Below are positions 1 through 11,619 of a stretch of 64,000 bases of DNA, piece after piece. Each line of letters opens with the position of its first letter. Position 1 is the stretch's first letter. The notes beneath the pieces were generated by a model that was not told the origin of the DNA, did not search any database, and saw only the letters and a program-made list of their open reading frames with translations. The position numbers and the translations under genes were made by a program. The stretch comes from GWE2-42-39 sp963668595. Its GTDB lineage: Bacteria; Bacteroidota; Bacteroidia; Bacteroidales; Prolixibacteraceae. The stretch is from assembly GCA_963668595.1 (NCBI GenBank), contig OY764876.1, forward strand, positions 1,798,001 to 1,862,000, in the 5' to 3' direction.

Positions 1-912
1 ATCGCGCATACGTTTGGGATTCGCTTGATACTCTTCGGTTACAATCGAATAAACCTGCCAACAGTCTGATTTTTCGTTTTCCAAGTCGGTATCCAAAATG
101 ACACGAATTGCAAACAGGTCATATACTTCATCAAAATCGACCTGCTGATTTTTCATTTTACGCCAAATCGAATTAATTGCCTTTGTTCTGGCTTTCATAT
201 CGAATTTAAAGCCTTTTTTTGTCAGCTTTTCTTCGATTGGCTTTACAAATTCAGCAACAAAACTGGCACGTTCTAAATCCGTCTCTTTCAAACGGGTAAG
301 GACGTAAGTATAATTTTCTGGGTGCATAAATTTCAGGCATAAGTCGGAGAGCTCTGAATTGATATTATACAATCCCAAACGATGAGCCAGCGGCGCATAC
401 AAATGAGAAGTTTCAACCGAAATTTTATACTGAACATCTGGATTCTGATGCTCCAAACGGCGCATAACCTGCAGGCGATCGGCAATTTTAGTTAAAATTA
501 CACGCACATCGCCGGCCAGAGCCAGCATCAGCTTTCGAAAGTTTTCCGGATGCAAATCAACAGTATCAGTTCCCAGTGCATTGATTTTTGACATTCCTTC
601 CAGAATATCGGCAACCGTAACTCCGAATTTCTGCACCAACACCGATCGTTCTGCTTTATAGTCGTGCCCCTCGTAGGCCACATTATGTAATAAACTAGCC
701 CGAACGGAATCAACGCCTAAGCCAATTTCTTTTACGACAATCATTGCTACCTCAAGCGAATGCTCAAGAATAACTTCCCCGGTTTCCCACTGCCGGTCCC
801 CCAAAATTTCCGAAGCAAACGAAAAAGCCTCACGTACTTTTTCAATATCTTCTGCAGAAAATGTTCTCGAACAATAGCCGATTAATTCATCCAAACGCGC
901 AGTTATATCCAT
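1..912 (-). CDS. relA: RelA/SpoT-family (p)ppGpp synthetase, degenerate hydrolase site, 3' end outside window
   Basis: The first 304 codons of a long RelA/SpoT homologue, which makes the alarmone (p)ppGpp in the stringent response. It starts at ATG 912, preceded by a good GAGGAGAA ribosome site. Residues about 30-180 are the HD-fold hydrolase domain and from about 230 the synthetase domain begins (RTKAINSIWRKM, then FDEVYDLFAIRVI, both family-typical). His51 and His76 of the hydrolase centre are kept, but the canonical HDxxED reads HNVAYE: the metal-binding Asp is Asn77 and the catalytic Glu is Tyr80. I infer a synthetase-only, RelA-like enzyme with a dead hydrolase. The TGS and ACT parts lie beyond the window edge. 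The family is sure; the loss of hydrolase is an inference from these residues. Confidence 0.9.
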   Translation of the reverse strand, partial: MDITARLDELIGYCSRTFSAEDIEKVREAFSFASEILGDRQWETGEVILEHSLEVAMIVVKEIGLGVDSVRASLLHNVAYEGHDYKAERSVLVQKFGVTVADILEGMSKINALGTDTVDLHPENFRKLMLALAGDVRVILTKIADRLQVMRRLEHQNPDVQYKISVETSHLYAPLAHRLGLYNINSELSDLCLKFMHPENYTYVLTRLKETDLERASFVAEFVKPIEEKLTKKGFKFDMKARTKAINSIWRKMKNQQVDFDEVYDLFAIRVILDTDLENEKSDCWQVYSIVTEEYQANPKRMRD

Positions 913-950
913 TTCTCCTCTCTTTCTTTTTATAACGCTCCGTACGCAAA

Positions 951-983
951 CAAAAAAGGCTGCCCCTGATTGACGGACAGCCT
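951..983 (-). terminator. Rho-independent terminator of ferritin gene
   Basis: On the minus strand a stem AGGCTG/CAGCCT, extended by inner G-C pairs, is followed directly by a run of six T. It lies 27 bp past the ferritin stop codon and separates it from the relA-like gene. Confidence 0.8.
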
Positions 984-1009
984 AATAATAACATATCATT
1001 ATTTAAAAA

Positions 1010-1522
1010 CTATTCCGTCTGTGTGGCATCCACAAATACTCGCTGTTTCATTTCACGATCGAGCATGAACAAGCCATTTCCTTGTCCATTAATCATGCGT
1101 AGCGTCGCAAGAATTTCATTCACATTGGCTTCTTCTTCCACCTGCTCATCAACAAACCAAGTCAGGAAACTGCGCGTCGCATGATCGCTTTCTGCAATCG
1201 CAATATCCATTAATTTATTAATACGATCTGTTACCAGTTCCTCGTGAGCCAGTGTTTTTTCAAATACGGCAATAATATCTTCAAATTCAGTTTCTACGGC
1301 GGCAATAGGAGCAAGAATCGCACGACCACCACGTTCAACTACATAGTTGAAAAACTTCATTGCATGTGATGTTTCTTCCTGATATTGAACTTTCATCCAG
1401 TTAGCAAAACCAGATAGACCTTTATCTTCAAACCATGCAGCCATTGAAAGATACAAATAGGCTGAGTGGAATTCCGCATTAATCTGTTCGTTAATAGCGA
1501 GTAAAACTTTTTCTTTCAACAT
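1010..1522 (-). CDS. ftnA: Non-haem ferritin (iron storage)
   Basis: A 170-residue bacterial ferritin of normal length that oxidises Fe(II) and stores iron in a 24-subunit cytoplasmic shell. The ferroxidase ligands are visible: Glu17 (in INAEFHSAYLYLSMA), Glu50 and His53 (in QEETSHAMKF), a Glu around 94 (AHEELVTD) and the Glu/Gln group near 127-130 (VDEQVEEE). It is a single gene with its own terminator downstream. No haem-ligating Met typical of bacterioferritin is apparent, so the FtnA type is preferred. ATG at 1522 gives the usual N-terminus. Confidence 0.95.
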   Translation of the reverse strand: MLKEKVLLAINEQINAEFHSAYLYLSMAAWFEDKGLSGFANWMKVQYQEETSHAMKFFNYVVERGGRAILAPIAAVETEFEDIIAVFEKTLAHEELVTDRINKLMDIAIAESDHATRSFLTWFVDEQVEEEANVNEILATLRMINGQGNGLFMLDREMKQRVFVDATQTE

Positions 1523-1633
1523 AACTTTTGGCTTTTAATTTCTGATAAAAATAAGCATTTTCATCTACAATCAGAAATATTCGGAACCATCGAAACAGGA
1601 TTTATTTTTCGTCTGTCTTGGCATTTTTCATTA

Positions 1634-2248
1634 CTAACTGAAATCCAGACCAAACTTCTGACGAAGAACCCCCAACTGTGGATTTTTATTAATCATTTCC
1701 TGCAATTTCTCCGAATCAGAATAGATTGTCTTTTTTATTTTATGTGCTTCAACCTTTGTAATCAACTCAATTTTACTGTTGCGCAATTCGCGTCGCAACC
1801 ACGAAACTAAATCGGGTTTTATCAAGCGAATTTCTTCGTCCATAGTTGAACTTCCTACAGGCATATAAAGTTGATAATTCTCCTGCAATTCAGGAACATT
1901 GGATAACGCTGTAAATAAATTGGGGCGATCGTCGTAGCGTTTGATAAAAGTCATCCATTTGGCATGCAGTTGATCCTGCGAAAATGGTTCTTCCTGATCT
2001 GCTTCTGTGTAATATTTCAATATTTCACGTGCATCTTCCTTCTTTTCCTCCTGCCCTATTTTTCCATTCAATGCATCTGTAATCGACGGCGTATAACCAC
2101 CTCCAGCTTTTCTCAAAACCCGTTTTACTGCATTTTTCTCTGACACAGATACTGCCTGTACTTTTTCAACAACAGGCGGAGTAACAACCGGTGTGCTTGT
2201 CTTCGGAGGCTCTGTAACAGCCGTTATAGCATTAAAAACAGGAAGCAA
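1634..2248 (-). CDS. dnaX: Tau-specific C-terminal part of DnaX, reached by slippage at A10
   Basis: This open frame has no good start of its own (its first codon is a TTG) and continues the dnaX reading frame after a -1 shift at the A10 run 2275-2284. Read through from ATG 3375 with one A read twice, it gives a tau protein of about 580 residues that stops at 1634. The first part is Pro/Thr/Val-rich and looks like a flexible linker. The last 120 residues (AKWMTFIKRYDDRPNLFTAL, then VSWLRRELRNSKIEL) resemble the DnaX C-terminal region that binds the polymerase alpha subunit. It is best read as part of dnaX, not a separate gene. A homopolymer sequencing error is the alternative. Confidence 0.75.
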   Translation of the reverse strand: MLPVFNAITAVTEPPKTSTPVVTPPVVEKVQAVSVSEKNAVKRVLRKAGGGYTPSITDALNGKIGQEEKKEDAREILKYYTEADQEEPFSQDQLHAKWMTFIKRYDDRPNLFTALSNVPELQENYQLYMPVGSSTMDEEIRLIKPDLVSWLRRELRNSKIELITKVEAHKIKKTIYSDSEKLQEMINKNPQLGVLRQKFGLDFS

Positions 2249-2271
2249 CTCGCTTTCATCCGAAGTGTCAG

Positions 2272-3375
2272 CTATTTTTTTTTTAAGGTTAGCTGCGAAA
2301 TACGAATTAAAGCTAACTCAACCAACAAACGTTTATTTTGACTTGCTTTATACTGAAGATCACATTCATTGGCAACTCGAAGAGCCTCAATCAGGAAATC
2401 GCCTTCACAACTTGATGCCTGTTGTTTGTATTTTTCTTTTATTTCGCCACCCACTTCAAGCAATTGAACTGTAACCGAATCTTTGCATACAAGCAAATCG
2501 CGGAAATGCGAACTCATTCCGGTTATAAAATGATGACCATCGAACCCTGAATCCAGAATATCATTGAAAATCATCAAAACTCCGGGAACATCGTTCTTCA
2601 GGAAATGATCGACCAAACGGAAATAATAGTCATAATCAAGTACATTCAGGTTCGAAATTACATCCTGATACGTGATTGAACGTCCAGAGAAACTTACAAT
2701 TTGGTCAAAAATAGACAATGCATCACGCATCGCACCATCGGCTTTATGAGCAATCACATTCAGTGCATCATTATCAATCGATACCCCTTCGCTTTGTGCT
2801 ACATGCCCCAAATGGCCTGCAATATCCAAAATCTTTATTCGGTTGAAATCAAATATCTGACATCGAGACAAAATCGTCGGAATAATTTTGTGTTTCTCAG
2901 TAGTCGCTAATATAAAAATAGCATGTTTGGGTGGCTCCTCCAGTGTTTTCAGGAAAGCATTGAATGCAGCCTGCGACAACATGTGAACCTCGTCGATGAT
3001 ATAGATGCTGTAATGTCCGATCTGAGGAGGAATCCGAACCTGATCGGTCAGATTCCGAATATCATCCACCGAGTTATTCGAAGCGGCATCTAGTTCGTGA
3101 ATATTGTACGAGCGATTTGTATTGAAAGCTTTGCATGATTCGCACTCATTGCATGGTTCAATATCAGCCGTAAGATTCTGACAATTAATTGTTTTGGCAA
3201 AAATACGGGCACAGGTTGTTTTTCCGACACCTCGCGGTCCGCAAAATAAATAAGCATGAGCCAACTGACTGTTTTTGATTGCATTCTTCAGCGTACCTGT
3301 AATAGAAGCCTGACCAACGACTGTTCTGAATGTATCTGGTCTGTATTTTCGTGCAGAAACAATAAAATTCTCCAT
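2272..3375 (-). CDS. dnaX: DNA polymerase III subunit gamma (unshifted DnaX product)
   Basis: The clamp-loader ATPase of the replisome, 367 residues from ATG 3375 (MENFIVSARKYRPDTF, the usual Bacteroidota start; an upstream TTG at 3387 is less likely). Visible are Walker A GPRGVGKTT, the four-Cys zinc module (CxxxxxxxxCxxCxxC around residue 65), Walker B IYIIDEVHML, sensor 1 ATTEKHK and the SRC motif (LSRCQIFDF). The frame ends in LTLKKK and then TAG directly after ten A residues, so unshifted translation gives a gamma-like short form and a -1 shift gives tau. A TATATTTG -7 element lies 21 bp upstream of the start codon. Confidence 0.93.
   Translation of the reverse strand: MENFIVSARKYRPDTFRTVVGQASITGTLKNAIKNSQLAHAYLFCGPRGVGKTTCARIFAKTINCQNLTADIEPCNECESCKAFNTNRSYNIHELDAASNNSVDDIRNLTDQVRIPPQIGHYSIYIIDEVHMLSQAAFNAFLKTLEEPPKHAIFILATTEKHKIIPTILSRCQIFDFNRIKILDIAGHLGHVAQSEGVSIDNDALNVIAHKADGAMRDALSIFDQIVSFSGRSITYQDVISNLNVLDYDYYFRLVDHFLKNDVPGVLMIFNDILDSGFDGHHFITGMSSHFRDLLVCKDSVTVQLLEVGGEIKEKYKQQASSCEGDFLIEALRVANECDLQYKASQNKRLLVELALIRISQLTLKKK
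2275..2284 (-). promoter_or_regulatory. dnaX: A10 slippage/frameshift site in dnaX
   Basis: On the coding strand CTT is followed by ten A and then TAG, the zero-frame stop. One extra A in the mRNA, or a -1 ribosomal slip on AAA AAA, joins KKK to IADTSDESEL in the tau frame. E. coli dnaX (A AAA AAG) and Thermus dnaX (A9) use slippage on the same kind of run at the same place in the gene. The strand and position are read directly; the mechanism is inferred. Confidence 0.7.
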
Positions 3376-3395
3376 ACAATTATTCAATGAGGAAT

Positions 3396-3403
3396 CAAAT
3401 ATA
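3396..3403 (-). promoter_or_regulatory. Putative -7 element for dnaX
   Basis: TATATTTG on the minus strand fits the Bacteroidota -7 consensus TAnnTTTG and would start transcription some 14 nt before ATG 3375. No clear TTTG is seen 19 bp upstream, so this is a partial match. Confidence 0.4.
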
Positions 3404-3582
3404 AGAAAGATACAGGAATAATAAAGTGTACCTTGTTAAGAGTTATCCACTCTGATCCCCTTTTTATTTATCGGTTTTCTGAAAATATTGAAATAAAAGT
3501 CATTAACAAACAATCTAATCATTCCATTGTTTGTAATTACAGAAAAACAAAAAAATAAATTTTAAAAAGTAAAAAAGTACTT

Positions 3583-4152
3583 ATGAAGAACAAGACAGTA
3601 AAAAATATTCGAACAACACTCATCCTATTGAGTTTAATATTTTTACAAACAGGAGTTTTTGCTCAATCAAAAACATTCCATGATTTTATTGTAAAAGATA
3701 TTGAAGGAAATGATTTCAATTTGGCTAGTCTAAAAGGAAAAAAAGTTTTGGTCGTTAACACCGCATCAAAATGTGGATTAACTCCTCAATACAAAATATT
3801 ACAAGCCCTTTTTGAGCAATACGGTGGTGATAAATTCACAATTATTGGATTTCCTGCCAATAATTTTATGAAACAAGAACCTGGTAGCGATTCAGAAATT
3901 GCAGAGTTCTGTGAAAAAAATTATGGAGTAAGTTTTCCGATGATGTCAAAAATATCGGTAAAAGGAGACGACATGCATCCCGTATATCAATGGCTTACAC
4001 AGAAATCACAAAATAGTGTAATGGATTCAGAAGTGAGTTGGAACTTCCAAAAATATTTGATCGATGAAAATGGTCATCTGGTAGATATGATTAGTCCCCG
4101 GGAGAAACCTGATTCAGAAAAAATTATTCAGTGGATTACTTCTGTAAGATAA
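3583..4152 (+). CDS. Secreted Cys-type glutathione peroxidase (thioredoxin-dependent type)
   Basis: A 189-residue peroxidase with an N-terminal signal peptide (hydrophobic 12-26, cut after VFA), so it should act in the periplasm on lipid or organic hydroperoxides. The peroxidatic Cys64 sits in NTASKCGLTPQY; Trp153 and Asn154 (SWNFQKYLI) complete the site. Cys110 in AEFCEKNYG matches the resolving Cys of thioredoxin-dependent plant-type members, so reduction by a thioredoxin is more likely than by glutathione. The usual GFPCNQF reads GFPANNF, putting Asn94 in place of the active-site Gln. It stands alone, between the divergent dnaX and the converging rRNA operon. Confidence 0.9.
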   Translation: MKNKTVKNIRTTLILLSLIFLQTGVFAQSKTFHDFIVKDIEGNDFNLASLKGKKVLVVNTASKCGLTPQYKILQALFEQYGGDKFTIIGFPANNFMKQEPGSDSEIAEFCEKNYGVSFPMMSKISVKGDDMHPVYQWLTQKSQNSVMDSEVSWNFQKYLIDENGHLVDMISPREKPDSEKIIQWITSVR

Positions 4153-4178
4153 ACGTCAACAACGCATAATCATTAACG

Positions 4179-4210
4179 AAGCCGGATTTTAAAGATTCGG
4201 CTTTATATTT
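4179..4210 (+). terminator. Weak terminator after glutathione peroxidase
   Basis: An AAGCCG/CGGCTT stem, extended by weaker pairs, is followed by TTATATTT, a broken T-tract, 26 bp past the stop codon. Confidence 0.5.
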
Positions 4211-4240
4211 ATAGGATGAGTATCAAACACACTCGGGATA

Positions 4241-4276
4241 AAACAAAAAACCCCGACTCGTTAAGAATCGGGGTTT
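4241..4276 (-). terminator. Terminator of the rRNA operon
   Basis: On the minus strand a perfect 9-bp stem (AAACCCCGA with TCGGGGTTT) is followed by TTTTTTG, just past the 5S gene. The run of A on the plus side means it might also act weakly in the other direction. Confidence 0.85.
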
Positions 4277-4283
4277 ATTAAAG

Positions 4284-4394
<111 letters not shown>

Positions 4395-4583
4395 AAATCG
4401 TTCTGGTATATTTACGTACCAACCAATATTTTTATTAGTCTTGAGTCATGAGTATTTAGTTATGAGTACTTTTCATGTAGTTTTTCGTCTTTCGACTCAC
4501 TACTACTGTCTCACTACTCCTGTCTCATTAAACTAATCAACATGTATGAGGGAATATGAAGAGGAAAACTGAACTGTAAATTC

Positions 4584-7457
<2,874 letters not shown>

Positions 7458-7749
7458 CTTGATTTCTCTTTACAGGTCAATCTTCTTTTTTTCTTCACAT
7501 TCCCAACATGTCAAAGAACTTTATCATCTGGTCGTGAGTCGTAAGCTTTCAGTCGTAAGTAAAAACTTCAACTTTTAACCTATTCACAACCGTGAAACGC
7601 AGATACTTTTGGAATCGAACCAAACTCTTACACCAACCAGGTGTATCTATATTCTTTATCTCAATATTTTTTGAACTCTTTTGTCTTTACGACTTTCTTC
7701 TCTATTTTCAATTTGTACTTCGTACTTAGGTACTTTGTACTTCTTCTTG

Positions 7750-7823
7750 TGGAGAATAAGGGAGTCGAACCCTTGACCTCTAGAATGCAAATCTAGCGCT
7801 CTAGCCAACTGAGCTAATCCCCC
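7750..7823 (-). tRNA. tRNA-Ala (anticodon TGC)
   Basis: A complete cloverleaf: acceptor GGGGGAT pairs with ATTCTCC, the anticodon loop reads TTTGCAT and the T arm GGTTCGACTCC is normal. The 3' CCA is not encoded. It lies in the 16S-23S spacer, nearest the 23S gene. Confidence 0.97.
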
Positions 7824-7908
7824 GATTCAAAATTTTGAATTTTAAATTATTAATGCTGAATGTCTTTCAATTCAAAATTTAAAATTATTCATTCAAAACT
7901 CTTGGCAG

Positions 7909-7982
7909 TAGTCCCGCCCAGATTTGAACTGGGGACCTCTACATTATCAGTGTAGCGCTCTAACCAGCTGAGCTACGAGACT
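7909..7982 (-). tRNA. tRNA-Ile (anticodon GAT)
   Basis: A complete cloverleaf: acceptor AGTCTCG pairs with CGGGACT, and the anticodon stem CTACA/TGTAG holds the loop CTGATAA. CCA is not encoded. Its order, 16S then Ile then Ala then 23S, is the standard one. Confidence 0.97.
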
Positions 7983-8127
7983 GTCTTTTATGCCTGCGGT
8001 CGCCTTTTGCCATTTTCGCTCTAGACTCCCTGGCTGACAGCTTCCCGCTTTTTGCTCTATTTCTTTTAAAAAGGTAAACAAGTTCTATCACATCAGTCTT
8101 AAATCCCATCGTTGCGTCACAAGCTCC

Positions 8128-9644
<1,517 letters not shown>

Positions 9645-9660
9645 AATTTAAAAGTTTGTT

Positions 9661-9676
9661 GTGCTTTTTAAAGCAC
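9661..9676 (-). other. Hairpin in 16S leader
   Basis: A perfect palindrome GTGCTTTTTAAAGCAC lies 16 bp before the mature 16S 5' end in the transcribed leader. It may take part in pre-rRNA processing or antitermination; the role is a guess. Confidence 0.35.
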
Positions 9677-9844
9677 TAATGTCTTCTAGCTCTAATGACG
9701 TTGATTTGAATCTAATTCTAACGTAATTTTCCTTGTTTTACCTTTTCAATATTTTCAATGAACTCTTTATGTTTTCGGTACTTCCCAGTACCGTAGTTCG
9801 TCTTAGCTTTTAACTCTGAACTCCCCGTTATTACTACGGGGCGG

Positions 9845-9876
9845 CAAAGTTAGAAAGAGTTTTTATTCTACCAAAA
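9845..9876 (-). promoter_or_regulatory. rRNA promoter P1
   Basis: On the minus strand TTTG, a 19-bp spacer and TAACTTTG match the Bacteroidota -33/-7 consensus exactly. The sequence after the -7 is GC-rich (CCGCCCCG), a discriminator type often linked to growth-rate or stringent control. Transcription would begin about 195 bp before 16S. Confidence 0.75.
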
Positions 9877-10020
9877 CTTTTGGCCTTTTTTTTCGAAGTT
9901 TTTTTTTCTTCCCGTATTCCCCGAATCACCTTTAAGCGATCCCTGAAATACTGCCGGAGTACTTTATTTCTTAACTCCTCATTCCCTCTTCCTTTTCATT
10001 TCCTCTAAGAACTCGCTTCC

Positions 10021-10066
10021 GTTTTAGCGGCGGCAAAGATATGTCTTAATTTTTTAATACTCCAAA
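10021..10066 (-). promoter_or_regulatory. rRNA promoter P2
   Basis: TATCTTTG with TTTG 21 bp upstream, followed by a GC-rich CCGCCGC discriminator. The 21 bp from 10021 to 10041 are repeated exactly at 10191-10211 (P3). The spacer is two bases longer than in P1. Confidence 0.65.
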
Positions 10067-10190
10067 TCTTTTTTCACTTTTTTTTATCTTTTATTTTAGT
10101 CGCCTAAATCTAATCAATAATACTCCGTGATACCTCTAAATTACCAGACTTTACTGAACTTTCGCCTCTCCTCATCCGGTCGCCCGGTTT

Positions 10191-10236
10191 GTTTTAGCGG
10201 CGGCAAAGATAGAGCATTCTTTTCCGTTATTCCAAA
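10191..10236 (-). promoter_or_regulatory. rRNA promoter P3
   Basis: A copy of the P2 module: TATCTTTG, GC-rich discriminator and GATTTGG 21 bp upstream. It lies 170 bp further from 16S than P2. Confidence 0.65.
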
Positions 10237-10799
10237 TCTTTTTCCCATTTTTATCCAAAAAAAATAACACAAATACGCTCCTATTCTGATTTTAAATGTG
10301 TTATAAAGCATGATTTTTTCGCACCTGCCCAAGAAAAAGGAAGAAATCAGTCTTTATAAATGGGAAAAGAAGGTTTTTGTTCACCTCCTCCCTGTTAAAA
10401 CGACGTAATATCAAGATGAATTATGGGAAACAATACAATGAGCACCCTACCACATGCGATTAAAACAATGAATATCAGTCATTAAATCATAAAAACAAAA
10501 GCATAATACCTGTCATCTGACCGGAAGCCGATTTATATTACCCCTCTGCTTTGGCCAAATATGGAGATATAATCATCTAAAAAACAGAGACATTACAAAT
10601 TGGATGCATTACAACGCGGCTCTGTTGCCCCAATAAGATTATAAATAATGCTCGGACATTATTCTTAATGCGTCTATATATATGATAGCAGCAAAACAGA
10701 CAAGCGAGAAAAGTTTGCAAGAGGAAAATTGCAGACAGAAAGCAGGTAGTAGAGAGCGATGAAGTTCCAACACATCGCAAATCGACACTATATATTTAT
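10237..10799. other. Intergenic region without recognisable gene
   Basis: Some 560 bp lie between the outermost rRNA promoter and the ABC transporter. I see no RNA gene, riboswitch or convincing frame; the longest frame (67 codons, minus) has no ribosome site and an odd composition. The base composition is moderately AT-rich. Confidence 0.5.
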
Positions 10800-10807
10800 T
10801 ACATTTG
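10800..10807 (+). promoter_or_regulatory. Putative -7 element for ABC transporter
   Basis: TACATTTG fits TAnnTTTG, 29 bp before ATG 10837. No TTTG is found at the expected -33 position. Confidence 0.35.
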
Positions 10808-10836
10808 TTGCATTATCATATCATCCCTAATTAACC

Positions 10837-11616
10837 ATGAATAATCAATCTATTATTGAAATCCACCAACTTCGGAAAAGTTTCGATCAGAAAGAAGTTC
10901 TTTTAGGTATCGACCTGAGTATTCCACGCGGACAGATTATTGGCTACATTGGCCCCAATGGCGCAGGAAAATCGACTACAGTAAAAATACTGTGCGGCCT
11001 GATCAGTGATTTTCAGGGCGAAGTGACCATTCTGGATAAAAATTTACGAACCAATAGCTTCGAAATAAAAAAACAAATCGGCTACATCCCCGAAAATGCG
11101 GCTTTGTATGAAACACTCACGCCTATCGAATTCATGGAATTCATAGGCGAAATACGAGGAATGGACGCAGAACGGGTACGCGACAAAGCTCAAAAACTAA
11201 TGCAACTTTTTGAAATGCAGGCGAATATTGACCAACGAATCGCTACTTTTTCGAAAGGAATGAGGCAAAAAGTACTGATTTGCTCGGCTTTACTGCATAA
11301 TCCTGAAATAATTTTCATGGATGAACCGCTCTCTGGTTTGGATGCCAACTCGGTAATTGTGGTAAAAGAAATGCTTTCGCAACTTGCCCGCGACGGAAAA
11401 ACCATTTTCTACAGTTCGCACCTGATGGACGTGGTAGAAAAAGTTTCGCACCGAATTGTTCTAATTGACAAAGGAAAAGTTATCGCCGATGGATCATTCG
11501 AAGAACTGCGACAACTTTCAGGAGCAGAAAGTCTGGAACGATTGTTTTCGCGCCTGACCGACAGCACCGACCACGAAGAAAAAGCAGGCAAATTTGTTCA
11601 TCTATTTGAAAACTAA
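10837..11616 (+). CDS. ABC transporter ATP-binding protein (ABC-2 type)
   Basis: A 259-residue cytoplasmic ATPase that powers the membrane protein encoded 3 bp downstream. It shows Walker A GPNGAGKST (about 39-47), the Q-loop region, the signature FSKGMRQKV, Walker B IIFMDEPLSGLD and the H-loop SSHLMDVVEKV. The sequence groups with NodI/CcmA-like ATPases that drive export or drug/bacteriocin self-protection systems. The substrate cannot be told from the sequence. A -7 element precedes it. Confidence 0.93.
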   Translation: MNNQSIIEIHQLRKSFDQKEVLLGIDLSIPRGQIIGYIGPNGAGKSTTVKILCGLISDFQGEVTILDKNLRTNSFEIKKQIGYIPENAALYETLTPIEFMEFIGEIRGMDAERVRDKAQKLMQLFEMQANIDQRIATFSKGMRQKVLICSALLHNPEIIFMDEPLSGLDANSVIVVKEMLSQLARDGKTIFYSSHLMDVVEKVSHRIVLIDKGKVIADGSFEELRQLSGAESLERLFSRLTDSTDHEEKAGKFVHLFEN

Positions 11617-11619
11617 GCT

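Noticed and set aside
528..713. Small frame in front of ferritin
   Set aside because: It is a shadow inside the RelA/SpoT gene, whose codons run through 1-912 in another frame.
1634..3375. dnaX as a broken pseudogene
   Set aside because: The break falls exactly on an A10 run at the gamma/tau boundary, both parts are intact, and the gene is essential; slippage or a homopolymer read error explains it better.
10577..10780. 67-codon minus-strand frame in the gap before the ABC transporter
   Set aside because: Cys/Leu-rich by composition, no ribosome site, and no partner gene; probably chance.
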